Part shown: positions 1-5,426 of the stretch, one piece after another | Position numbering within the stretch: the stretch's first letter is position 1 | Layout: each line of letters begins with the position of its first letter | Assembly: GCA_964626625.1 (NCBI GenBank) | Contig: CAZVFV010000035.1 | Location: 1 to 8,177 of the forward strand | Reading direction: 5' to 3' | Length of the DNA stretch: 8,177 bases | Origin: CAYZPE01 sp964626625 | Lineage (GTDB): Bacteria; Patescibacteriota; Minisyncoccia; Phycocordibacterales; CAYZPE01 | Notes under the pieces: model-generated | What the model saw: the letters and a program-made list of their open reading frames with translations, nothing else | What the model was told of the DNA's origin: nothing | Databases searched by the model: none | Program-made: the position numbers and the translations under genes

Positions 1-55
1 GAACTCGCGCATAAGAGTTTTGCAGACTCTCGACTTACCACTTGTCTACGTGGCC
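1..55 (-). tRNA. tRNA-Cys (anticodon GCA), 3' end cut by the window edge
   Basis: Read on the minus strand from 55 down, the sequence folds as the first three quarters of a tRNA. The acceptor 5' strand is GGCCACG (49-55), followed by a D arm with the GTGGTAA-type loop. The anticodon stem AGAGT/ACTCT (26-30 with 14-18) closes a seven-base loop CTGCAAA with anticodon GCA at 21-23. A five-base variable loop (9-13) and the T stem GCGAG followed by TTC (1-8) come next. The rest of the T arm, the 3' acceptor strand and any CCA lie outside the window. GCA reads Cys codons UGC and UGU. The stop codon of the upstream LAGLIDADG-like frame (46-48) lies inside its acceptor stem. No convincing promoter was found directly upstream, so it may be read through from the infB-rbfA operon; that is inference. 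Confidence 0.9.
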
Positions 56-354
56 AAAAACCTATGTAAGATAGTTTTAACTACAGAGTTAATTTTCTCA
101 GGTTTTAAATCAAAATACTTTCTGAAGACATTAAATTTCCTTTTCATATATAAGTCTCCAACCTTGCGATTATACATGAACTTGAATAATTTTACACTTT
201 CTGTAGCAGAATATCTAAGTTGGAATGCTTTGTCTGTTTTATATACTACTCGGAAGGAAAAAGCGCCGGTTCGATCTCGGCCTACGCCTCCAAATATGTT
301 ATTGAAGTAGTGAATCAATCTGTTGGCGGTTTCGTTCACCGTAATCAATTTCAA
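46..354 (-). pseudogene. LAGLIDADG-like homing endonuclease C-terminal remnant
   Basis: This open frame of about 102 codons runs from inside the end of rbfA to the first bases of tRNA-Cys. Residues 46-49 (LRYS) and 68-74 (LYMKRKF) resemble the C-terminal half of LAGLIDADG_3-type homing endonucleases, which often end in a 'lYLkRKy..F' pattern. The LAGLIDADG helix itself is absent, so only a partial C-terminal domain could be encoded. The frame's first possible start is a TTG inside rbfA with no ribosome binding site, and no ATG occurs before residue 60, so expression is doubtful. It is best read as the decayed tail of a mobile endonuclease gene lodged between rbfA and the tRNA. The family assignment is by eye and tentative; it may also be non-coding sequence. 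Confidence 0.4.
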
Positions 355-616
355 ATCTTATTCCTGGAATTGCACGCATGCGAGTGTGTTCTTTGAGATA
401 TGAAATTAACTCTGATCTTTTTCTGTTGAGAAAAACAAGTGCAGTTTTTTGTTTTTCTTCAGGAAGGGTAGTAAAGAAGATGGTAATAAATTTTCTCTTA
501 TCATCTGTTATAACTCGAGTAACCGTCATGAGAGACGCGGGTCCGGCCTCTCTCTGTACAAACTCTGCAATTTTTTGCTTCAGAACTTCTTCGAAGCGTT
601 GGTTTGAGGAGGGCAT
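299..616 (-). CDS. rbfA: 30S ribosome-binding factor A
   Basis: RbfA is a single-domain KH-like protein that binds the immature 30S subunit and helps late 16S rRNA 5'-end maturation and cold adaptation. The 105-residue product is slightly shorter than usual. The N-terminal helix (RFEEVLKQKIAEFV, 7-20) is followed by the first strand region (SLMTVTRVITDD, 28-39), the central strand (FITIFFTTLPEE), a helix (ALVFLNRKRSELISYLKE), and the family's closing signature RAIPGIRFEIDYGERNRQQIDSLL. The usual Ala-x-Gly kink before the last helix is not obvious. The ATG at 614-616 overlaps the infB stop by one base (TAATG), which points to translational coupling and settles the start, since there is no Shine-Dalgarno sequence. 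infB-rbfA is a widely conserved pair. Confidence 0.9.
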   Translation of the reverse strand: MPSSNQRFEEVLKQKIAEFVQREAGPASLMTVTRVITDDKRKFITIFFTTLPEEKQKTALVFLNRKRSELISYLKEHTRMRAIPGIRFEIDYGERNRQQIDSLLQ

Positions 617-2136
617 TATTTTGTTTCTACTATTTTATAAGCCAGAAGTTCATCTCCTGGAGCTATTTCAATCTTTGCTTCAATAAAAGCTCCAAATTCT
701 TTTGGTGCATCAACCTCGCTCACTTTCATTTTTTGTTGCTGGAGTCCACGTATTTTACCCCTACCGATCTCTTCTCCTCTTCGAGTTATTTTAAGTGAAG
801 CTCCTGTTGGTACAGTTCCTTCAAGCGCGCGACATCCAATTATTTGTTTGTCTTTATCTTTACTAAAAAACTTCAACGCTTTGATTGTAGCTATTGTTTC
901 TTCAATTTCGATTGTTGGCGCAAGGTGTTTCAGTGCTTCTTCCAGCCATTCAGTTAGTTTGTAAATAATATCAAATTGATGAATTTCAATTCCTAATCGA
1001 AGTGCAAGGGAAAGTGCTCCGGGGTCGATTGCTGCTCCAAAACTTACTATAAGTGTGTCTGTGTTGTGTGAAGCAAGTTTAATATCACTTTCAGTAACTC
1101 TGCCAATACCTTTTTGAATTACTTTTATATTAATTCGTTCAATTGATATTTTTGAAATCTCAGTGAGAAGTGCTTCGAGGCTTCCTGCTGTGTCTGCTTC
1201 AATAACGAGTGGAATCGTTATTGTTTCTTCAGGTTCATTTTGTGGAACTTCATTTTTCTGAGAAGGTGCTTTTTCGGTCTTGTTTTTTGTTTCTGCAATA
1301 AGAGCTTCGGCAATTTTTTTCGAAGCAACAGTTGTAAATTTTGCTCCAACCTCGGGTAGAATATTCCAACCAATAATTTTAACAGGACTTCCTGGATGAG
1401 CTTCTTGTATTGCTTTACCTAAAAAATTTTCCATCATACGTACTGGAGAAAAACTTGTTCCAGAAACAACACATGAACCCTTTGAGAGAATTCCGTTTTT
1501 AACAATAAGAGTTGCCCCAAGACCTTTTTTAGGGTCAGCTGAACTTTCAATAACCACTCCATTTGCTGGGGTTGTTGTGTCTGCTTCACTTCCTTTTATT
1601 TCTGCCACAAGAAGTATCATGTCGAGAAGTTCTGGTATACCTTCACCAGACTTTGCAGAAACAGGTACTGCTGGTACATCACCTCCGTATCCTTCAATAT
1701 AAACTTCATTTTCAGCTAGGCTCTGTTTTGTTCTTTCTATATTTGCCTCAGGTTTATCTATTTTACTTATTGCCACTACAAAAGGGATATCTGCATTTTG
1801 TATAGCCTTAAGAGCCTCAATTGTTTGAGGTTTTACACCATCTTCAGCAGAGACAACAAGAATGGCGATATCAGCAACGTTTGCACCGCGACTTCTAATG
1901 CCTGAGAAAGCAGCGTGTCCAGGTGTGTCAAGAAATGTTATTTTTTTAATTTTTCCTTCAGGTGTTTTGTGGGTGACTTCATATGCGGAAACATGCTGGG
2001 TAATTCCACCAGCTTCTTTTTCTGTTACATTACTTTCTCTGATGTAATCAAGGAGTGTTGATTTACCGTGATCTATATGACCCATTACGGCAATAACGGG
2101 AGGTCGATCGATTACAGTGTTTTTCTGGTTTTTCAT
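616..2136 (-). CDS. infB: Translation initiation factor IF-2, short form
   Basis: IF-2 is the GTPase that brings initiator fMet-tRNA to the 30S subunit and promotes subunit joining. The 506-residue product starts almost directly with the G domain. It has G1 GHIDHGKST (19-27), G2 GGITQH (43-48), G3 DTPGHAAF (70-77, with the catalytic His74), G4 SKID (124-127) and G5 SAK (160-162). After it come domain II (about 180-285), a low-complexity Lys/Glu/Pro linker (about 285-310), domain III (IPLVIEADTAGSLEALL onward) and the C-terminal fMet-tRNA-binding barrel (about 400-506). The long N-terminal region of E. coli-type IF-2 (total near 890 residues) is missing. G4 has Ser instead of the usual Asn (AGT codon). 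The ATG at 2134-2136 has no Shine-Dalgarno sequence. It lies 25 bases after the DUF4446 gene and overlaps rbfA. Confidence 0.96.
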   Translation of the reverse strand: MKNQKNTVIDRPPVIAVMGHIDHGKSTLLDYIRESNVTEKEAGGITQHVSAYEVTHKTPEGKIKKITFLDTPGHAAFSGIRSRGANVADIAILVVSAEDGVKPQTIEALKAIQNADIPFVVAISKIDKPEANIERTKQSLAENEVYIEGYGGDVPAVPVSAKSGEGIPELLDMILLVAEIKGSEADTTTPANGVVIESSADPKKGLGATLIVKNGILSKGSCVVSGTSFSPVRMMENFLGKAIQEAHPGSPVKIIGWNILPEVGAKFTTVASKKIAEALIAETKNKTEKAPSQKNEVPQNEPEETITIPLVIEADTAGSLEALLTEISKISIERINIKVIQKGIGRVTESDIKLASHNTDTLIVSFGAAIDPGALSLALRLGIEIHQFDIIYKLTEWLEEALKHLAPTIEIEETIATIKALKFFSKDKDKQIIGCRALEGTVPTGASLKITRRGEEIGRGKIRGLQQQKMKVSEVDAPKEFGAFIEAKIEIAPGDELLAYKIVETK

Positions 2137-2161
2137 AATGGGCGTTCATTAGTCTAATAAT

Positions 2162-2632
2162 TTATACGGTTTTTATTGAGTTTTTTGCTTTTTCAATTAC
2201 TGCACGTTCTTCTTCTGAGAGTTCATACGTTGAGATAAAATTTGAGAGTGGTTTTGAAAAAATACTTATTCGGTCTCGGGCGTGGAGACTTGAGAAGACA
2301 ACACCATTTCCTTTTTCGTCTATAAATGCTGTTGCAAAACTTTGATTTCCACCTACTCCCGTTCCTTTGAATGGATTAAAACGAACTGTTTCAACTCCAC
2401 GAATACTTTTTTGAAGCCTTGTGTCAATTTGTTTAAACATGTCGATAGATTGATTTTTCCACTCGCCAAGTACTCGAATATCAGTGCGAAGTGCTTTAAA
2501 TAATTCTTCTAGATTTGTAATACCGGTTCCAAGAGTAAAGAGTTTAATTTTTTTCTCAAGCCGAATGATCCAACCTAATAAGATTATAGAAAGTACAACA
2601 AGGGTATATATAATAATGAGATCAATACTCAT
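2162..2632 (-). CDS. DUF4446 family membrane protein
   Basis: The 156-residue product has one N-terminal membrane helix (about residues 4-23), a basic stretch after it (RLEKKIKLF), a helical and probably coiled middle region (about 40-80), and a C-terminal domain with the DUF4446 signature: RFNPF, then GGNQSFATAFIDEKGNGVVF, SSLHARDRISIFSKP, and a closing LSEEERAVIEKA helix. Its function is unknown; the domain probably faces the cytoplasm (positive-inside rule, inference). I chose the ATG at 2630-2632. A longer frame could start at a TTG at 2692, but that codon is part of the -35 box of the promoter and precedes the predicted transcription start. It is the first gene of the operon with infB and rbfA, in the place where nusA often lies. 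No Shine-Dalgarno sequence. Confidence 0.85.
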   Translation of the reverse strand: MSIDLIIIYTLVVLSIILLGWIIRLEKKIKLFTLGTGITNLEELFKALRTDIRVLGEWKNQSIDMFKQIDTRLQKSIRGVETVRFNPFKGTGVGGNQSFATAFIDEKGNGVVFSSLHARDRISIFSKPLSNFISTYELSEEERAVIEKAKNSIKTV

Positions 2633-2663
2633 GGGGTATACGTATGAACTGATATGGTTTAAA

Positions 2664-2692
2664 ATTATACATACAAATAGGGTATTTGCCAA
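2664..2692 (-). promoter_or_regulatory. Sigma70-type promoter of the DUF4446-infB-rbfA operon
   Basis: On the minus strand, -35 TTGGCA (2687-2692) and -10 TATAAT (2664-2669) are 17 bases apart, a near-consensus promoter. Transcription would start near A2658, giving a leader of about 26 bases before the ATG at 2632. The -35 overlaps that of the divergent desulfurase promoter. Confidence 0.8.
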
Positions 2693-2714
2693 ACTAATTT
2701 TTTTGTACTAGAAT
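2686..2714 (+). promoter_or_regulatory. Sigma70-type promoter of the cysteine desulfurase gene
   Basis: On the plus strand, -35 TTGCCA (2686-2691) and -10 TAGAAT (2709-2714, five of six consensus bases) are 17 bases apart. The start site falls at A2721 or A2722, that is, at or one base before the ATG at 2722-2724, so the transcript is probably leaderless. The -35 shares the palindrome TTTGCCAAA with the leftward promoter. Confidence 0.7.
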
Positions 2715-2721
2715 TTTTTTA

Positions 2722-3918
2722 ATGATTTTCTCACGATTTTTTAAAAGTAAACCAAAAAGGGTTTTTCTTGATTATGCATCCACAACACCTATTTCAAATA
2801 AGGTGAGAAGGGCGATGGATCCATATTTTCAGAAATACTTTTTTAATTCAGGTGCTTTATACAAAGAGGCTGTTGAAGTGAGGAAAGTTCTTGATGATTC
2901 GCGTGCAAAGGTTTCCAAGGTACTTAATATCCAACCTGCCGAAGTCTTTTTTACTGGAAGCGGAACCGAATCAAATAATATTGCTATTCAAGGTGTATAT
3001 AATGAAGCTTTAAAAAAAGGTATTTCAAAGCCACACGTTATCACTTCTTGTTTTGAGCACCCTGCTGTACTTGAGGTTTGTAAACATATTGAAAGGAATG
3101 GTGGTGAAGTAACCTATTTGAATCCAGACACAAAAGGAATTATTTCTCCAGAGAATATTCAAGAGGTACTTAAGGAGAATACAATTCTTATTTCTATTAT
3201 GTATGTGAATAATGAAATAGGAACTATCCAGCCTATAAAAGATATTTCACGCATTGTTAAAAAATGGAAAGAAAAAACAAAAGGTATATATCCATACGTA
3301 CATACCGATGCAAGTCAGGCACCAAATTATATTTCAGTCCATGTGCAGGCGCTCGGTGTTGATCTGATGACACTTGATGGCTCAAAAATATATGGACCAA
3401 AAGGTGTGGGAGTACTCGTTGTTAAAAAAAGGACAGCTATATCAGCAATAACATTTGGTGGTGGACAAGAACAAGGTCTTCGTCCTGCAACAGAAAACAT
3501 AGCAGGAATTGTTGGTTTTACGGTAGCGCTTGTTGACGCTGTCTCTCTTCGAGATAAAGAGTACGAAAGAATATACGAGCTCTCTCAATTCTTTCTTAAT
3601 GAAATAAAAAATAAAATTCCTCAAGCGGAGCTCAATGGTCATAGAGAGAAAAGAATTCCAAATAATATAAATATCTGCATTAAAAAACTCGACGCAGAAT
3701 TTGCGGTACTAAAACTTGATGCACTAGGTGTGGCGTGTGCACATGTAACAAGCTGTAAGTCGGGTGAAGAAAACTCTTCGTATGTGATTGAATCTCTTGG
3801 TAAAAAAGAATGTGCGAGTTCATCGCTGCGTTTTACGCTCGGTAGACATGTAAATAAAAAAGATATTGAGTATGTGGTGAGTACTTTGAAAAAAGTATTA
3901 GCTTCCTCGGTCAAATAA
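2722..3918 (+). CDS. Cysteine desulfurase, NifS/IscS family
   Basis: This PLP-dependent class V aminotransferase-fold enzyme removes sulfur from L-cysteine, giving alanine and a protein-bound persulfide for Fe-S clusters or tRNA thiolation. The 398-residue length is normal. Visible features are the N-terminal LDYASTTP (16-23), the PLP phosphate region TGSGTESNN (78-86), His113 that stacks on the cofactor, Asn164 (NNEIGT), Asp196 and Gln199 (HTDASQA), the Schiff-base Lys222 in LDGSKIYGPKG, and catalytic Cys345 in the TSCKSG loop. Downstream are SSYVIESLG and the closing SSSLRFTLGR. The usual His before the lysine is Ser here. The ATG at 2722 lies 8 bases after the -10 box, hence likely a leaderless mRNA. 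No IscU, SufU or tRNA thiolase gene adjoins it, so the sulfur acceptor is unknown. Confidence 0.93.
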   Translation: MIFSRFFKSKPKRVFLDYASTTPISNKVRRAMDPYFQKYFFNSGALYKEAVEVRKVLDDSRAKVSKVLNIQPAEVFFTGSGTESNNIAIQGVYNEALKKGISKPHVITSCFEHPAVLEVCKHIERNGGEVTYLNPDTKGIISPENIQEVLKENTILISIMYVNNEIGTIQPIKDISRIVKKWKEKTKGIYPYVHTDASQAPNYISVHVQALGVDLMTLDGSKIYGPKGVGVLVVKKRTAISAITFGGGQEQGLRPATENIAGIVGFTVALVDAVSLRDKEYERIYELSQFFLNEIKNKIPQAELNGHREKRIPNNINICIKKLDAEFAVLKLDALGVACAHVTSCKSGEENSSYVIESLGKKECASSSLRFTLGRHVNKKDIEYVVSTLKKVLASSVK

Positions 3919-3921
3919 AGC

Positions 3922-3949
3922 TCTCGTCCTGTCCCTACAACAAGCAGAT
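3922..3949. repeat. Left copy of a 28-bp inverted repeat
   Basis: The reverse complement of this stretch matches 4452-4479 at 26 of 28 positions. It begins three bases after the desulfurase stop codon. The core reads TCTCGTCCTGTCCC on the plus strand. The two copies face each other across 502 bases that hold the small membrane protein gene and its terminator. Confidence 0.85.
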
Positions 3950-4097
3950 GAGGTATTGGGTGAGGTAACAGGGAAAACTTTCTGTATGTACGAATTAAAC
4001 TTCGAAGTAGAGCCTCGGAGCGTTCTCTGCAATCGCAATAAAATTAAATTATATGTTACCGTGATAAGAGACCTTCACTTTTTAAGAAAGGGAATAT
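3950..4097. other. Intergenic stretch before the small membrane protein gene
   Basis: No supported gene lies here; the open frame at 3956-4210 has no recognisable product and runs into the membrane protein gene in another frame. The sequence contains short self-complementary pieces, a CTTCGAAG palindrome and a six-pair stem GTAGAG/CTCTGC (around 4008-4031), but no terminator with a U-tract after the desulfurase. No clear -35/-10 pair was found. The downstream gene may therefore be read from the desulfurase promoter. Confidence 0.4.
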
Positions 4098-4376
4098 ATG
4101 TTTATTCGCTTTGTGGTGTATGCGTTGATTTGTATCATTTCTCTTGTTCTTTCCTTTGTTTTCTTGTGGTTTGTGATTCTTGCTGTTCCGCGTATAGAGC
4201 AAGAACCTGAATTGATCATCGCTTTTTTCCTCGTAGGATTTCTTTTTGTTGCAGCCTTGAGTATTGCAGTTTTTTGCCTTGCGCTCTTTGGGTGTTGTAT
4301 TGTTCAGAAAAAGAATATTTTGCCCTGGCCATTTGAAAATACAAAAATCGAAACAAAGGTCTGTGAATCAAGTTAG
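4098..4376 (+). CDS. Small two-helix membrane protein of unknown function
   Basis: I do not recognise the family. The 92-residue product has two strongly hydrophobic segments, about residues 3-31 and 39-69, separated by a short polar loop (PRIEQEPE). It ends in a hydrophilic tail of about 22 residues (QKKNILPWPFENTKIETKVCESS region). Two helices with short loops suggest an inner-membrane hairpin with both ends on the same side. The ATG at 4098 is preceded by a purine-rich AAAGGGA at a suitable distance, the only start in the window with even a weak Shine-Dalgarno-like element. The gene is followed after 15 bases by a rho-independent terminator and lies between the two arms of the 28-bp inverted repeat. 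It could be an accessory gene carried by that repeat pair, but no mobility function is present. Confidence 0.65.
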   Translation: MFIRFVVYALICIISLVLSFVFLWFVILAVPRIEQEPELIIAFFLVGFLFVAALSIAVFCLALFGCCIVQKKNILPWPFENTKIETKVCESS

Positions 4377-4391
4377 TGTAATTTTATCCGT

Positions 4392-4428
4392 AAAGCGCCG
4401 TCTTCATAGTGAGGATAGGCGCTTTTTT
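4392..4428 (+). terminator. Rho-independent terminator after the small membrane protein gene
   Basis: The eight-base stem AAAGCGCC (4392-4399) pairs with GGCGCTTT (4418-4425). Inside it a second stem TCTTC/GAGGA (4401-4405 with 4411-4415) closes a five-base loop. The T run continues to 4428, giving six Ts in all. It lies 15 bases after the TAG stop and separates this unit from the next gene. Confidence 0.88.
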
Positions 4429-4451
4429 ATTGCGATTGTGGAGAACCCCAT

Positions 4452-4479
4452 ATCTACTTGTTGTGGGGACAGGACGAGA
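4452..4479. repeat. Right copy of the 28-bp inverted repeat
   Basis: It matches the reverse complement of 3922-3949 except at two positions. It directly abuts a TATAAT at 4480-4485 and contains the likely -35 of the promoter for the gene at 4511. Its left half can also pair with flanking bases (CCCCA 4446-4450 with TGGGG 4464-4468). Confidence 0.85.
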
Positions 4480-4485
4480 TATAAT
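4458..4485 (+). promoter_or_regulatory. Probable promoter of the pseudo-protease gene
   Basis: A perfect -10 TATAAT (4480-4485) is preceded at 16 bases by TTGTTG (4458-4463), a weak -35 with only the TTG matching. The start site near 4492 would give a leader of about 19 bases before the ATG at 4511. The -35 lies inside the inverted repeat, and the -10 lies just outside it. Confidence 0.55.
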
Positions 4486-4510
4486 TTTATTACGTGATAT
4501 ATTTATATGT

Positions 4511-5335
4511 ATGGAAGATCTAAATAAATACCAAATTGTACTTCTATGTCTTTTACTTTCCTTTGTGACGTCTATCGGCACAGGGGTTATAACTTTTTCA
4601 TTATTGAATGAAGCTCCTTCGACCGTTACTCAAACCATAAATCGTATTGTAGAAAAAACAATTGAACGTGTGGTGCCAGTTGAAACTCAGGCGAATGTAA
4701 CACAGTCTGTTATAAAAGAGACGGTTGTTGTTCAAGAAGAAGATTTGATTGTTGGGGCGATTGAAAAAAATAAGAATAGTATTGTTCGTATCAAAGGAAC
4801 TCTTTCTCCCGAGACAGAGAGTGTATTTTATGGCCTTGGCTTTATTGGAAACAAAGAAGGACTTATTGTTGCACCAGCAGATATTATAAAGGAGGGTGTG
4901 GTGTATGTTGCACAGTTTGCAAATGGTGTTGATTTAACACTCTCTACTCCAGAAATATCTTTAGATAAACAATTTGCCTTTTTCAGTCCTCTTGATAAGA
5001 AAAATATTAAATCTTTCATACCTTTTACTTTATTTGATTCAAGTTCCTTGAAACTTGGTCAAAGCAGTATTATTGTTGGTGGGGAACTTAGCAATACTGT
5101 TGTTTTTGGAAGACTTTCTCGTGTTGAACTTACTTCTCAAGCCACATCAACAGAAGAGGTTTCTCCTCTGTATGTACTCGAAACAGATGTGGTATCTAGA
5201 GAGCTTGTTCTCGGTGAAATGCTCCTCAACCTTTCAGGCGACCTTATTGGAGTAAATGTTTCTCCTTCTGAGTCGGGTAAATTTATCTCTTCGAGTAATA
5301 TAAAAAAAGACATAGAATTCTTTCTCAAAAAGTAA
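4511..5335 (+). CDS. Membrane-anchored trypsin-like (HtrA-type) protein, catalytically degenerate
   Basis: The 274-residue product has a short cytoplasmic start, one membrane helix (about residues 7-32), a charged helical linker (NRIVEKTIERVVP, 44-56) and a C-terminal domain (about 76-274) that follows the trypsin/HtrA double-barrel pattern. YGLGFIGNKEGLIV (107-120) corresponds to the usual 'GSGFvi..dGyIvTN', but the region that should carry the catalytic His reads APADII (121-126). Near the end, VLGEMLLNLSGDLIGVN (233-249) corresponds to 'GNSGGPLLN..GeviGin' with the catalytic Ser replaced. No clear catalytic Asp is seen. The fold is outside the cytoplasm if the helix is an anchor. No PDZ domain follows. 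The ATG at 4511 was chosen because the frame upstream covers the promoter; no Shine-Dalgarno sequence. It probably binds rather than cuts; that is inference. Confidence 0.7.
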   Translation: MEDLNKYQIVLLCLLLSFVTSIGTGVITFSLLNEAPSTVTQTINRIVEKTIERVVPVETQANVTQSVIKETVVVQEEDLIVGAIEKNKNSIVRIKGTLSPETESVFYGLGFIGNKEGLIVAPADIIKEGVVYVAQFANGVDLTLSTPEISLDKQFAFFSPLDKKNIKSFIPFTLFDSSSLKLGQSSIIVGGELSNTVVFGRLSRVELTSQATSTEEVSPLYVLETDVVSRELVLGEMLLNLSGDLIGVNVSPSESGKFISSSNIKKDIEFFLKK

Positions 5336-5354
5336 ATAGAAGGATAATAAGACA

Positions 5355-5382
5355 TTGACATAGATATTTTTAGTTGTAAAAT
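5355..5382 (+). promoter_or_regulatory. Upstream promoter of clpB (P1)
   Basis: A consensus -35 TTGACA (5355-5360) and a -10 TAAAAT (5377-5382, five of six bases) are 16 bases apart. Transcription would start near 5389, leaving a leader of about 38 bases. Confidence 0.65.
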
Positions 5383-5403
5383 ATGTTTTTTATATGATAT
5401 AAT
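5374..5403 (+). promoter_or_regulatory. Downstream promoter of clpB (P2), extended -10
   Basis: TGATATAAT (5395-5403) is a perfect extended -10. TTGTAA (5374-5379) at 18 bases can serve as -35 and overlaps the -10 of P1. The start site near 5410 leaves a leader of about 17 bases, which carries the 10-bp palindrome TTCTTAAGAA (5409-5418). No CIRCE or CtsR-type operator is visible. Confidence 0.7.
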
Positions 5404-5426
5404 AGTTTTTCTTAAGAATATATACT

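Noticed and set aside
265..292. A plus-strand stretch resembling a tRNA 3' end: T arm GCCGG-TTCGATC-TCGGC, seven-base acceptor strand and CCA.
   Set aside because: Position 61 is T instead of the invariant C, and no matching full acceptor strand, D arm or anticodon arm was found upstream. Only five pairs form with TGTAG near 202-206. It could be a tRNA relic, but the antisense frame fits the LAGLIDADG-like remnant as well.
2633..2692. A 20-codon N-terminal extension of the DUF4446 protein from a TTG at 2692.
   Set aside because: The TTG is part of the -35 box and lies upstream of the predicted transcription start. The ATG at 2632 directly precedes the membrane helix.
3956..4210. An 84-codon plus-strand frame between the desulfurase and the small membrane protein.
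   Set aside because: Its second half overlaps the membrane protein gene in another frame. It shows no domain, hydrophobic pattern or ribosome binding site of its own.
3915..4485. Target-site duplication flanking the 28-bp inverted repeats.
   Set aside because: The flanks (AATAAAGC and TATAATTT) share no aligned direct repeat of useful length.
4409..4510. A 34-codon upstream extension of the pseudo-protease.
   Set aside because: It starts inside the terminator hairpin and runs across the inverted repeat and the TATAAT. The ATG at 4511 fits the membrane-anchor start.
5336..5426. CIRCE or CtsR operator upstream of clpB.
   Set aside because: No TTAGCACTC/GAGTGCTAA pair or GGTCAAA repeats are present; only the short TTCTTAAGAA palindrome.
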